Source of the DNA: Miscanthus floridulus
Lineage: Eukaryota > Streptophyta > Magnoliopsida > Poales > Poaceae
Direction of reading: 5' to 3'
Assembly: GCF_019320115.1 (NCBI RefSeq)
Contig: NC_089583.1
Span: 82,539,928 to 82,603,927 of the forward strand
DNA: 64,000 nucleotides
In this document: piece by piece, positions 33,661-44,589 of the stretch
Layout of the letters: every line of letters begins with the position of its first letter
How positions within the stretch are numbered: the stretch's first letter is position 1
The notes under the pieces: generated by a model
The model's database searches: none
Told to the model about the DNA's origin: nothing
Seen by the model: only the letters and a program-made list of their open reading frames with translations
Translations under genes and position numbers: made by a program

Positions 33661-36600
33661 TCATCCTCGAGATTTGGATGGTTCAAAGAGATTGGGATAG
33701 TCAGTTCTCAGATCTTCCTCTCTTTCCCACGTTGCCTCATCCACTGAGTGTCTGTTCCACTGAACCTTGCACATTCTTATTATTTTGCTCCTTGTGATTC
33801 TCTCCGCTATTTCCAGGATTCTCACTGGATACTCTTTGTATGATAGATCCCCTCAGATATCCAGTTCTTCCAAGGGTAGTTGTTCCTCAGGTACTCTCAA
33901 ACATTTCTTAAGTTGTGACACATGGAAAACATCATGAACACCTAAGAGCTGCTCTGGTAACTCTAACTGGTAAGCAACTTCTCCTCTCCTGTTGATGATC
34001 TTGAATGGTCCCACATACCTGGGTGACAACTTTCCCTTAGTATGGAATCTCTTTACTCCTTTCATAGGTGAAACTTTGAGATAGACAAAATCACCAATTT
34101 CAAATGCCAAATCTCTTCTCCTTGTGTCCGCATAGCTTTTCTGTCGGGACTGTGCAACCTTTAGGTTTTGCCTAATTGTTTGCACTTGTTTTTCTGCCAG
34201 TTGCAAAACATTTGGTCCAAAGACTTGGCTTTCCCCCGTTTGATTCCAAAACAATGGTGTTCTGCACTTTCTGCCATACAATGCCTCAAACGGTGCCATT
34301 TTAAGACTCTTTTGGTAGCTATTATTGTAGGAGAATTCGGCATAAGGTAAACTCTTATCCCAACTTGTCCCATACTATAGAGCACAAGCTCTTAGCATAT
34401 TCTCTAAGATCTAATTTGTCCTTTCGGTCTGTCCATCTGTTTGAGGATGGTAAGCTAAGCTGAAGTTCAACTTCGTATCCATTGACTCATGCAATTTCTG
34501 CCAAAAATGTGATGTGAACTATGTACCCCTATCCGAAACAATCTTCTTTGGTACACCATGTAAACATACAATCCTTTCCATATACAACTCTGCTAACTTT
34601 GCACTCGAATAAGTTACCTTGACCGGAATGAAATGGGCCACTTTTGTCAGTCGGTCAACAATCACCTAGATAGAGTCAAATCCTCTGTGTGTACGGGGTA
34701 ATCCAACTATAAAGTCCATTCCAACTTCTTCCCATTTCCACTCGGGTATCCTCATAGGCTGTAGTAAACCTGCTGGCCTCTGATGTTCTGCTTTCACTCT
34801 TTGGCACGTGTCACATATAGCCACATGTTCTACTACGTCTCTCTTCAGTCCATACCACCAGTACCTCTCTTTAAGATCAAGATACATTTTAGTACTTCCT
34901 GGGTGTATGGAATAGGCTGAGTCATGAGCTTCCCTCAAGATAGACTCCCTAATAGATTTTACTTCTGGCACACAAATCCTTTTACCGAACCATACTGTCC
35001 CTTGATCATCCATATGGAATCCTAGGGCTTTATCAATCACTATACGCTCTGCAATATCCTTGATCCTCTCATCACCCATCTATCCTTTATGAATCTCTTG
35101 TTCCAGAGTGGATTCTACCTCTAACTCCATGGTGTTGGCCACAATACCCAAATTCAAGTATTTGAACTCCTCACACAACTCTTTAGGTAGTTGAGTTGTA
35201 TAGGCCATGTTCACATAACTCCTTCTACTCAAGGCATCTGCTACAACGTTAGCCTTTCCCGGGTGATAGTGAATATCCAAATCATAATCCTTGATTAACT
35301 CAAGCCATCTTTGTTGCCTCAGATTTAGATCTGACTATGTGAATATATACTTTAGACTCTTATGGTCCGTATAAATCTCACACTTATGGCCAATCAGGTA
35401 GTGCCTCCATATCTTAAGAGCATGCACCACAGCTGCCAATTCCAGATCATGAGTCGGATAATTTAGCTCATGTTTTCTTAGTTGTCTAGATGCGTAGGCA
35501 ACAACTCTGCCTTCTTGCATAAGAACACCTCCTAGACCTTGCCGTGAGGCATCACAGTAGATAGAGAAACTTTTGGTGAGATTAGGTAAGATGAGCACTA
35601 GAGCAGAAGTCAGTCTCTTCTTCAACTCCTCAAAACTGTCCTGGCATTGTTTAGTCCATACAAATTTGGCATTCTTCTCCAACAACGCAGTCATGGGCTT
35701 GGCTAACTTAGAGAATCCCTCAATGAACCTCCTATAATACCCAGCCATACCTAGAAAACTCCAAATCTCACTAACATCCTTAGGTGGCTTCCAACTCAAC
35801 ACATCTCTAACCTTCTTGGGATCTACTGCTACTCCTCCATTAGAGATTATGTGACCAAGGAAAGATACTTCTTTTAACCAGAACTCACATTTGCTGAACT
35901 TGGCATAAAGTTGATGTTCTCTAAGCTTTTGCAACACCAATCTCAAATGCCCTTCATGTTCTTCTTCATTCTTAGAATACACTAGTATGTCATCAATGAA
36001 CACGACGACAAACTTATCAAGGTACTCCATGAATACTTTGTTCATCAAATACATGAAGTAGGCAGGTGCATTAGTCAGACCAAAAGACATGACTGTGAAC
36101 TCATACAGTCCATAGCGGGTCACAAAGGTGGTCTTGGGGATGTCAGTACACCTTATCCTCAACTGATGGTATCTAGATCGAAGATCAATCTTGGAAAACA
36201 CACAAGCCCCTTTCAATTGGTCAAATAGGTCATCAATTCTAGGCAATGGGTACTTGTTCTTAATTGTGACCTCATTAAGTGACCTGTAGTCTATGCACAT
36301 CCTTTGTGTACCATCCTTCTTTTCTACAAACAGTACTGGTGCACCCCATGGTGATGAACTAGGTAGAACATAACCCTTATCTAGCAATTCCCTTAGTTGT
36401 TTCTTAAGTTCTGCTAATTCATTCACTCCCATTCTATAGGGTCTCTTAGCTATGGGTGTAGTTCCAGGTAAAAGTTCAATTATAAACTCGATGTCTCGGT
36501 CAGGTGGCATACCTGGCAATTCCTCGGGAAAGACATCCGGGTACTCATTTGTTATCCTTATATCTTCTAAGGTTGTGCCCTCCAACTGATTAACCCGACA

Positions 36601-37059
36601 GATTTCTATGGCAGACTGAGTTGCCACAAACACCACTTCTTCTCCAGTTGAAGTGATAAGATTCACCGAGCTATTACCACAATTAATAACTGCTTTCTGC
36701 AACCTTAGCCAATCCATACCCAAGATGACATCAATACCGGTGGAATTTATGACTACAAGATTTGCTTGAAATTCTACCCCCCTTATGCTGAGACTAGCAG
36801 CTAAGCATATCCACTCTGCTTTCATTACCCCACCAGGTGAGCTTACTAACATGTGTTTCTTCATAACACTTACTAGAATACCATGCTTCTTTATGAATGT
36901 ATATGTTATGAAGGAATGCGAAGCACCAGAATCAAAAAGTACTATAGCTGAGTTTGAGTTGACTGGAAATGTACCGATCACCACATCCGGTGCCTCCTGA
37001 GCTGTTTCAGCAGTAACATGGTTCACCTTTCCCCGAACGTAGTTCTGCTGTGAGTTAGT
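33661..37059 (-). pseudogene. Gypsy pol (protease, RT, RNase H, integrase, chromodomain), interrupted
   Basis: A single minus-strand frame runs to the TGA at 33661-33663. In order: aspartic protease DSGAS (about 36920-36933), RT finger '[14 protein letters not shown]', RT catalytic FIDD (about 35990-36001) and RNase H '[11 protein letters not shown]' (about 35560). Integrase follows with its zinc part (H...H, CDTC; about 34950-34810) and catalytic regions 'VGMDFIVGLPR' and 'SDRG'. A C-terminal chromodomain (about 33670-33840) has 'CKVQWNRHS', 'ATWEREEDL'. In-frame stops lie at 35335, 35080, 34666, 34519, 34411, 34375 (all TAG) and 33853 (TGA), with no frameshift across the block. The chromodomain marks it as a chromovirus; such domains can steer integration to marked chromatin (family knowledge). 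Confidence 0.93.
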
Positions 37060-38072
37060 CTTCTTGGGGCATCTATTAGAGTAATGTCCCAGCTCTCCAC
37101 AATTGAAGCACTTGTTGTCATTAACTGCATTTGGCGCTTTTGGTGCGCCATTCCTCTACGAAGCATTGGGGGCATTATTCCTCACTGGTACATTGTTGGG
37201 TTGCTGCTGGCGCTGAGCTGGTGCCTTGTACTGCTGTTGCTGCTGCTGTGCACGCTGCTGCTGCTGGTTGTGGTTGAGACCTGTCTGACCTTGATAGCGC
37301 TGCTGAGGTTGAGTTTGTTGAGGGTTGGTACGGAAGCGAGAGTTGCTCCCAGATTGCTGTCCTTGAAATTTCTCTTCTTGTCCTCCATCTGGCGGCGCTT
37401 GTTCTCAATCACTAAAGCTTTGTCCACCAGCTGCTGGAAGTTAGCAAAGGTATGGGACAACAGCTGGTACTGGAGACCATCATTCAAGCCCTCCATAAAT
37501 AGCTCCTGCCTCTTTCCATCCTCGTCTACCTCAGTAGGTGCATACCGCGACAATTGTATATACTTGTCACGATATTCAGCAACAGTCATGCCCCCCTGCT
37601 TGAGAGCCAAGAACTCCTTCTTCTTCAGCTTCATCAGTCCTGCAGGCACGTGATGAGTGCGAAAGGCACTGTGGAACTCAGCCCAAGTGATGGGATTAGC
37701 TTCGGTGCGGCCGAAGCGGAATGAGTCCCACCAATCCTGTGCAGCTCCCTGCAACTATCCAGAAGCATATAAAACTTTCTCCCTATCATCACATTGGGCA
37801 ATCTCCAGTTGCCTCTCTATGGCACGTAGCCAGTCATCAGCTTGGAGTGGATCGACAGAGTGCTTGAATACAGGTGGGTGTCCTTTCAGAAACTCTCCCC
37901 TCTTATCCCTGACATGAGGGGGGGCATTTCCATTCCCTTGCCCCATGTTCTGCATGTTCTGGGCCATCTGCTGAAGCAACTGGGTCTGCATCATCATTAG
38001 CTGCTCCATGGAGACTGGGGGTGGTGGTGGCGGTTCCTCGCCTCCCTAGTTGTTTCTCTTGGTGTTCACCAT
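37060..38072 (-). pseudogene. Gypsy gag with CCHC zinc knuckle, interrupted
   Basis: The start is the ATG at 38072 (MVNTKRNN), with TAG codons at 38046-38048 and 37755-37757. The capsid-like retrotransposon gag region includes 'DPLQADDWLRAIERQ' and 'WDSFRFG...TWAEFHSAFR'. A Gln-rich linker follows. The zinc knuckle [14 protein letters not shown] (37069-37110) sits in the pol frame, and one TAG lies at 37156-37158. The frame change between capsid and knuckle fits a one-base deletion near 37366-37374. Gag would form the virus-like particle. Confidence 0.9.
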
Positions 38073-38819
38073 CTGTAGAGGCATCATATAAGTCTCACAT
38101 GTCTAAGCATATAACTCTTACAAGATACTGGTGTAACAAGAGTAGGTGTAGACAAGAGATATATGTAGGGTATGCAAGAAGATATTTGTTCTGAATTTTT
38201 TTTTCCAGCGAGTTGGATAGCAGCAGTGCTGTAAAACGAGCATATCTCAGTCTCTGTTTATCATATGATTGCGTAGCATACCTTTCTGGAAAGCTTATGA
38301 AATTCTCTACAACTTTCGTTTAGAACACTTTTTCAGATTCCAACATTTACTTAGTCAAAGTCAGACGATAAGAAGTACTGTTCCGGAATCCTGACAGCAC
38401 AGAAACCTCGACTTACAACAGTTGTATCTCACAATTTATAATAGCTATTGAGGTGATTCCAGAGCCAGAAGAAAGATGTTGAAGTCTACTTATCTCCATA
38501 AAAATTTCATGACCTTTGAGTATCTAGATTATGAGATATGAACTGATAAAGACAGACTGTTCCGAAAGATACAGAATGGACAGCATGATAAAACGAAACC
38601 CAACTATTTATTCATAATATTCCTAAACCTTAACCTTAACTAAATGATCGTGGACATGCCCACAAGTCATCACAATCATATCAAAGATCAAAATCAAACA
38701 TTATTCATAATGATAAACATCCAACCATGCAACTAACACTTGTCCAACCATTAAAAGAAAGAAACTAAATACTCTCTCGCGTAGCTACGCGTGCTTATTA
38801 CATATTTTTTAAGACTCTC
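38073..38819 (-). other. Spacer between the accessory ORF and gag
   Basis: About 750 bp without an ORF. Downstream translation of gag would need a separate transcript, splicing or reinitiation; no internal promoter stands out. Confidence 0.5.
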
Positions 38820-39875
38820 CTATGGGTACGGGTCGATGGTGGTGCTGGTGCTGGGGTCTCGAGACTCTCCTCTGGTCCTCGGGGGTGACTGAGCGGGTAC
38901 TCCTGAATCTTCCACATCTGGACCTCCTAGCTGTTGCTTTAGTGTAGCGTTCTCACGAGCTAGCTGCATGTAGGCCCTCCCCATGACATCGAGCTCATCT
39001 AGGGCCTGATCCAAGTCAGTGTGGGTCTCAGCCAAGCACAACAGGGTGGGCCTCAGCCTTAGGTTCGCCTCTCCAAGTGGTGTAGCGATGTTGCACGTAG
39101 ACTGTCCGCTCCGACGGCGGGGAAGATAGCGGTCATCCTCCCAGGTGATGTCGTCGAAGTGACGGTCGCGGTTGACCATCAACGCCTATCGAGCTGCATC
39201 CCTGATGATGGCCGCATGTGTGAGCCGTGCAGTGGTGGCGCGGTGGATGTAGCGCACCCGAGTCCCCTCTCGGATGTACACTTCTGTCTCCCAGAAGCCG
39301 GTGTAGTCGGGGTGGGTCCAATGCTCCGTCCTATACTAAACAGTGCCTCCAGGGTGGTAGCGATGCACAAGTGCGAGAAGCCTAGGGTGGTAGTAGCCAT
39401 CACCCTCCAAGTCGTAGTGGATCTCCGCAGTCCATCCCTGAGCCAACGGTGCATTGTGATCATCATCATTGTCATCATCCCCATCGTCTCCACCGTCTCC
39501 ATCATCTCCACCGTCTCCACCGTCTCCACCATTACCATCATCACCTCCATCAGAATCATCAGAACCATCTCCATCGTCGGGGTCACTAGCTCCCTCCTGG
39601 CCACCTTGTTCATGCTCCTCCATAGGATCCTCCTCAGAATCCTCGATCTCGATGGGCTCCTCGAACATAGGCACCTCTTCTGTTTCTTCATCCATTGGAT
39701 CCTCCAGCAAGTCCTCTAGAGGTTCCCCCATGGGCACCTCCACAGGTGGTTCCTCCTCCTGGTTCCTCAGCGCTTCCACCAGATGTGCTGGGACACGCTT
39801 GCCCAAAGTGAACCTGGTTCTCCTGGTGGGCATCGGAATGGTCCTCTTGCGCGCGGTCAGCTTGGTACGGACCAT
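38820..39875 (-). pseudogene. Accessory ORF before gag with histone H3-like N-terminus and acidic domain
   Basis: The frame opens with ATG at 39875 and reads to 38820 (about 351 codons), interrupted only by two TAGs (39336-39338 and 39186-39188) with no frameshift. Residues 1-10 are MVRTKLTARK; the H3 tail is (M)ARTKQTARK, so R2, T3, K4, T6, A7, R8 and K9 align. Residues 11-35 are basic. Residues 40-150 are Glu/Pro- then Asp/Gly-rich and strongly acidic. After the first stop come a Trp/Tyr-rich part ('HWTHPDYTGFWETEVY') and a helical part ('LDQALDELDVMGRAYMQLAR'). It lies between the primer site and gag, where most chromoviruses have no gene. Function is unknown; chromatin contact is inference. 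Confidence 0.68.
39460..39560. repeat. Microsatellite-like Asp/Gly coding tract
   Basis: Repeats of 'ccaccgtctcc' and 'catcatc' encode the Asp/Gly-rich run of the accessory ORF on the minus strand. Replication slippage could change its length between copies. Confidence 0.7.
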
Positions 39876-40042
39876 CTATAAGAATGAAAAGGTTGAGTAT
39901 TAGAACAAAATAATTTTTGGCAATAGATAAAGAACAGAATATAAGCAAAAATTTTATAGCAAATTAAAGTAATAAAATAAAGATAATGTGATCCTAGAAA
40001 CATCCATTTCTAACTAGGTTGTTCGTCCTACAGTCGGTTATA

Positions 40043-40054
40043 GCTCTGATACCA
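40043..40054 (-). promoter_or_regulatory. Primer binding site, initiator tRNA-Met type
   Basis: The minus strand reads TGGTATCAGAGC three bases inside the 5' LTR. This is the standard site complementary to the 3' end of plant initiator tRNA-Met. Confidence 0.93.
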
Positions 40055-40057
40055 ATT

Positions 40058-43000
40058 TGTCGCACCCAATTTTGCAAAGCAAAACCAAGTACTCATATAT
40101 GTGCGCCTAGGATGCCCAAACACACATATGTCACAAATTGCAGTAGTATCAAAGTAAAGTACTTATTACATCGCATATCTCATCATAAAGTTAAATACAA
40201 AGTTTGCTCGAAGGCAATATTATTACAAACACAGCGAAAAAACTAGCCCAACTGCCATAGGGACTCCAACTGGTGAACGTCTTCCTAGTAGTCCTGGACA
40301 TCCTCCGGAAACTCTTCATATCCATTATCTGTTACCCATCCGGGATTTTCATTTGATGTAAAGCAAGTGTAAGCTCACCATGCTTAGCAAGTATAACAAA
40401 GGGATCTATGAGGCTCAAATAGGCTTGACACTATTTGACTACGGTTTGCAATTTTAGTTGATCAATTTTTAGCAACCTGAATTACTACTTTAATGAACAG
40501 TCCTAATTCCCAAGTGGTATTAAAGTATCATCCAGCTTTGTCTCAATTCCCAACCATCCATCATCCACAGTAACCACTAATCTCGATGGATCCAGACCGC
40601 TCGTATCCGTGAGCACGGCTATTATAACAGGTTAATTATTTCTGCAGAAATTATACATCTTTACCCACCGAGCCGTGATTCCCAATGCCGGGGTTCGCGA
40701 GACCCACTACACCTCTTCCTAGGAAGTGTGGTAGAGTTTCACTATGAAACCCTTAGCTAGTTGCACTAACAAATCATAGATACAAAGGAATGGCACACGT
40801 GGGCATCGCAGCACGGTGCACACCCTAACAGAAAAAGGAAGATACCCTCTTACCCCTTACTAGAGCTACAGACGAGCTAGTACAAACTAGATAATAGGTT
40901 AAAGTCAGAGCCATTTGACACTCGAGGTTGTACGGTCCCTCCTAGGTTGCCGCTTCAGGATAAAGTCCTTATGGAGAGGCACTAGAGTACTCAACCCCGT
41001 ACTCCAGCCCCCTATCTGTTGCTAAAAAGCTCCATTTTATCACATTGCATATAGTCTTTAAATATGTTTAACAATTACTTCATGTTAAGCGCTGCAGCAT
41101 CTATCCCAAAATGCCTACCCAATAAACCCAGGTATCAAGGATATGTGGTACAATGAATCATCTAGGTAGAGTCCTTAAAGGCAATTCAAATTAAACTCAT
41201 GCATGAATGTAAGTGGTAGTAGTTCATAGGTAACAAGGAGCCTTTGGTACACTTGCCTTCCTCAAAGTCATCCTAGGAGTACTGCTGATCTTGCTGGGGG
41301 TCCTCAGTCACCTCGAATGGCTCACCCTCTAATCGTGATCCAATCATCAATCAAGCATCATTCCAATCATTACATGCATACAAGATAGAACTCTATTAGA
41401 ACAGTACACCAAACAGTGAAAACATATGTTGAAAAGCTTACAGATCTGTTCTACGCATTTCTATGAACACATGAGCGAAAGAATCACTCAAATCGGACTT
41501 AAAACGTGAAAGTTATGCATGAAATAAGATGTAATGGCAATTCTGTAAATAAACTAACCTATTTTCGGATTAAAATAATTAAAAAACTAAATTTAAATGA
41601 AATCTGGACCGGGCTTACTATTTCTGGAAACTTCAGGGACTTGAATGAATAAAAGCAGGACTAAATAAAAATTAGTTTGAACTGGACTGGACCGCGGGTT
41701 GATTTCTGGAAAAAGCGGGGGCTTTTCTGCAAAACGCGCTTGGTTGACTGGGGTTTGACCCGACGGCTGACCGGCTGCTGACTCATCGACACACGGTGGC
41801 TGTTCATTGGGCGCGGTGCACCACGCGGGCATGGGCGCACTGACGTGGGCGCTGACGCGGCCACGGTGGACTGAGTCCACGGTCCGCGGTGGACCGAACC
41901 GGTACCAGCTAATCTGGACCGTTCCTTGATGATCGGACGGCGCAGGGTGAGATCCAGACGGTGGCTCGCCGGGGAAGAAAGAAAGGCCGGCGGCGCCATG
42001 GCCGGTGCGCCGGGACCTTGGGCTATGGCTTCCTAGGGCGCCAAAATGAAATCTGAGGGCACGGGAAGGTGGAGGGGCTCACCGTGAGTCGCCTGGAGGG
42101 GAACGCGGCGTCCGGGAAGGCTCCGAGGCTGGTCGTCGATGGCGGCCGTGAGCTGGAGAGAGAAGAGGCACGCGGGTGAGGGTGTAGCCGGGCAAAACAA
42201 CGCCAAAATGCGAAAGTGGGATGTACCTACGGGCGTGGGAAGATCCGGTGATGCTTCGGGTGGCCTTGGCGTCGGCGTTCGCGCTCGGAAGGGGGAGGCT
42301 CTCACCGGCGGCGGTGGCTCTCGGTAGCGGGCAAAGGTGGGGAGAGAAGGCGGGGTCGGCTCGGGGTTTTATAGGCCGGGTGGTGCGTGGAATAAGGAAG
42401 GGGAGCAAGTGGATTCGGTCACCTACCATGCGGGGGCGACGGCGGTGGCCTTCCCTACATGGCCGCGCCATCAACGGCCGAAGAAAGGAAAACGCCGGGG
42501 GAAGAAAGAAAGCTCGGGGAAGAAGAAAGGAAAGAAGGAAAGGGCGCTGACCGGTGGGGCCGGAGCGCAGCGAGAGAGAAAGAAAGAAGGCAATGCGCTC
42601 GCGGGTGAAGCCAAGCAGGCCGTAGCGGCGTGCCGTCGCGCGAAGCAGCAGCTGGGCCACCGAGTTGGTGCGCGCGCACGGGTGGCCAGCTGGGCCACGT
42701 GGGGTGCGGGCCAGCGTGCGGTGCGGGCCGGCGTGATATGCCGCCGAGACAGGCCAGCGGGAGGAGGAGGGGGAAGAGGGCCGGGCTAGCTGGGCCAGAA
42801 AGTGTCTTTCTCCCCTTTTTTTCAAATCAAATGTTTATCAAATTCTATTTTCTCCATTTTCATTTTTAAACCAAGTTCAAATAAGTTTTGAATACAAATT
42901 TCAATTCATCTAGCCCTACACTCAATCAAAACCCATATGACTCGGCATGAATGCAACAAACAAGTTTCTAAACTTATAGTTTATTTTATTTATTCAATAT

Positions 43001-43091
43001 TTATTATTTGGCCTAAGTTAAAAATACCTAGAAAATGTAATAAATGCTAAGAATTAATTGCTAATTTGTGGTAAAAATTTTGGGTGTTACA
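40058..43091 (-). repeat. 5' LTR (right copy) of the chromodomain Gypsy element
   Basis: This is collinear with 30584-33636, with scattered substitutions and a few indels (for example the purine-rich segment near 42640 is shorter). It ends TGTTACA at 43091. It is the promoter-bearing LTR for leftward transcription. Confidence 0.93.
42367..42374 (-). promoter_or_regulatory. TATA box in the 5' LTR
   Basis: The minus strand reads GGCCTATAAAACCCCG. It is conserved in both LTRs (32896-32903 in the other) and lies in the GC-rich part, as expected for a core promoter. Confidence 0.7.
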
Positions 43092-43096
43092 GTTAG

Positions 43097-43512
43097 TGCG
43101 TGAGTGAAAATGAAATTAGCAAGTTATGGATAAATGTTGCAATTAGCAAGTTATTTAAACTACTAATGTATACCAAATAATCATTTGTCATACTTTCGTG
43201 CGATCCATGTGTTTTTATTATAAGGATTTAGCTGTCGAACCTAAACCAAAGAGATGTGGTAGTGTGCCAGAGAGGAGTTCACTAGGAACCGTGCGAGCAT
43301 AGCCATGTACTCGCTAGCGACGAGTTTTTTTCTACCACCTCCACGTAGACTTTATATCTCCTCCACGTAGACTTTCTAGCTAGCTCCAGTCCCTTGTTGG
43401 GGACGCCATAAGGTAACTGGTACTTCGCACCATTCTCATTGGACAGAGGTAGCCCAAAGTTAGCTAAGCTGCCACTAAAATATACTACTTGCATCTGTAC
43501 AGCTCGGGTCTA
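43097..43512. other. Host spacer between the Gypsy element and the CACTA terminus
   Basis: This 0.4-kb stretch continues the sequence interrupted at 30583. A minus-strand ORF (43494-43282) is open for 70 codons but has no recognised motif. 'ctccacgtagacttt' occurs twice in tandem near 43340-43375. Confidence 0.45.
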
Positions 43513-43532
43513 TACTACCAGAAACAGTGACT

Positions 43533-44012
43533 TTGCCATGTGCCATAGGCACTTGGCAAAGCCCACAAAAGACTCAGCAAAGGCTTTGCTAAGTGTAACA
43601 CTCGACAAACAGCACACAACATCTATAGTGCCGGCAAATGTCTCTTTGCCGAGTGTTTTCTATCGGGCACTCGGCAAATACTTTGCCGAGAGCTAAAACC
43701 GACGCTCGGCGAAAAAAATACGAGACGACGTGGAGACGGTCATGGCGTGTTTGCCAAGTGTCCTAGACTTGACACTCGACAAACCTGCCATCTTTACCGA
43801 GTGTCAAATCCCAGGCCCTCGACAAACCAGCCTTCTTTGTCGAGTGTCAGATACTAGACACTCGGCAAAGACTGGCCCAGAACGTACAAATGTTAGCGCT
43901 TTGCCGAGTGTCACAGCGCATACACTCGGCAATGTGTCCTCTTTGCCGAGTGTTTTTACCTTGGCACTCGGCAAAAGGCCTCTTTGCCGAGTGTAACACT
44001 CAGCAAAGCGAC
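43533..44012. repeat. CACTA subterminal repeat array (second element)
   Basis: About fifteen TTTGCCGAGTGT / ACACTCGGCAAA copies occur in both orientations, more diverged than those at 2515-3184. This suggests an older or different subfamily. Confidence 0.88.
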
Positions 44013-44589
44013 CATAAATTTTTAGTTTTTATGGTTCGGTCACGTATAACGTACCCCACTCAAATAAACATTACAGGCATCACACATAGTTCATAATAAG
44101 CATCATAGACAGTTCATATAGATATATCGATAACACATAAATGCAAATAAACTTCAGAATCACTAGTAGGTTCATTCACAACCACAAATAGTCACAAGTA
44201 GTCATAGGTTATCAACAAATGAATGCAAATAAAATCACAAGTAGTCACTTAGGCCACGAGTTCCACGGTGACCATGCTGGGTCACGAGGCTCATTCGATG
44301 CCACCGATTGATTCTGCACAAAGGAGAAGAGATTGCATATGTGAGACAAGATTGAACAACATGTATGGTCTCTCTGCTACCTAACTAGTATAACCCTTGC
44401 AACTATCAGCAATATCTTCTTAGTTGCATTGTGCTCTAGTATGATTACTTAAGTACTAGTTGGTAACAAACATATAGCATTAGTCACTAAGTTTCTAGTG
44501 TCTGGGCATCTTTGTAAGATTGATTCTGCATAAACTAGAAACGGTGATTATAAGGTTGTAAAGTGACTCACAGTGCCTGAAACAGTATT

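Larger units (their letters stand above)
30584..43091 (-). mobile_element. Complete chromodomain Gypsy LTR retrotransposon (Tekay/Del-like)
   Basis: LTRs of about 3.03-3.05 kb (30584-33636 and 40058-43091) begin TGTCGCACCC and end TGTTACA. Flanks are GTCAG (30579-30583) and GTTAG (43092-43096), a 5-bp target duplication with one change. On the minus strand the order is 5' LTR, primer site for initiator tRNA-Met (40043-40054), an extra ORF (39875-38820), gag, protease, reverse transcriptase, RNase H, integrase with chromodomain, polypurine tract and 3' LTR. Structure is complete but gag and pol carry stops, so it is not autonomous now. The LTRs look about 97-98% identical by eye (not computed), suggesting insertion within roughly the last million years. 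Confidence 0.93.

Noticed and set aside
43282..43494. 70-codon minus-strand ORF between the Gypsy and CACTA elements
   Set aside because: Reads plausibly but no recognised family, and it contains a short internal tandem repeat at DNA level; kept only as a note in the spacer entry.
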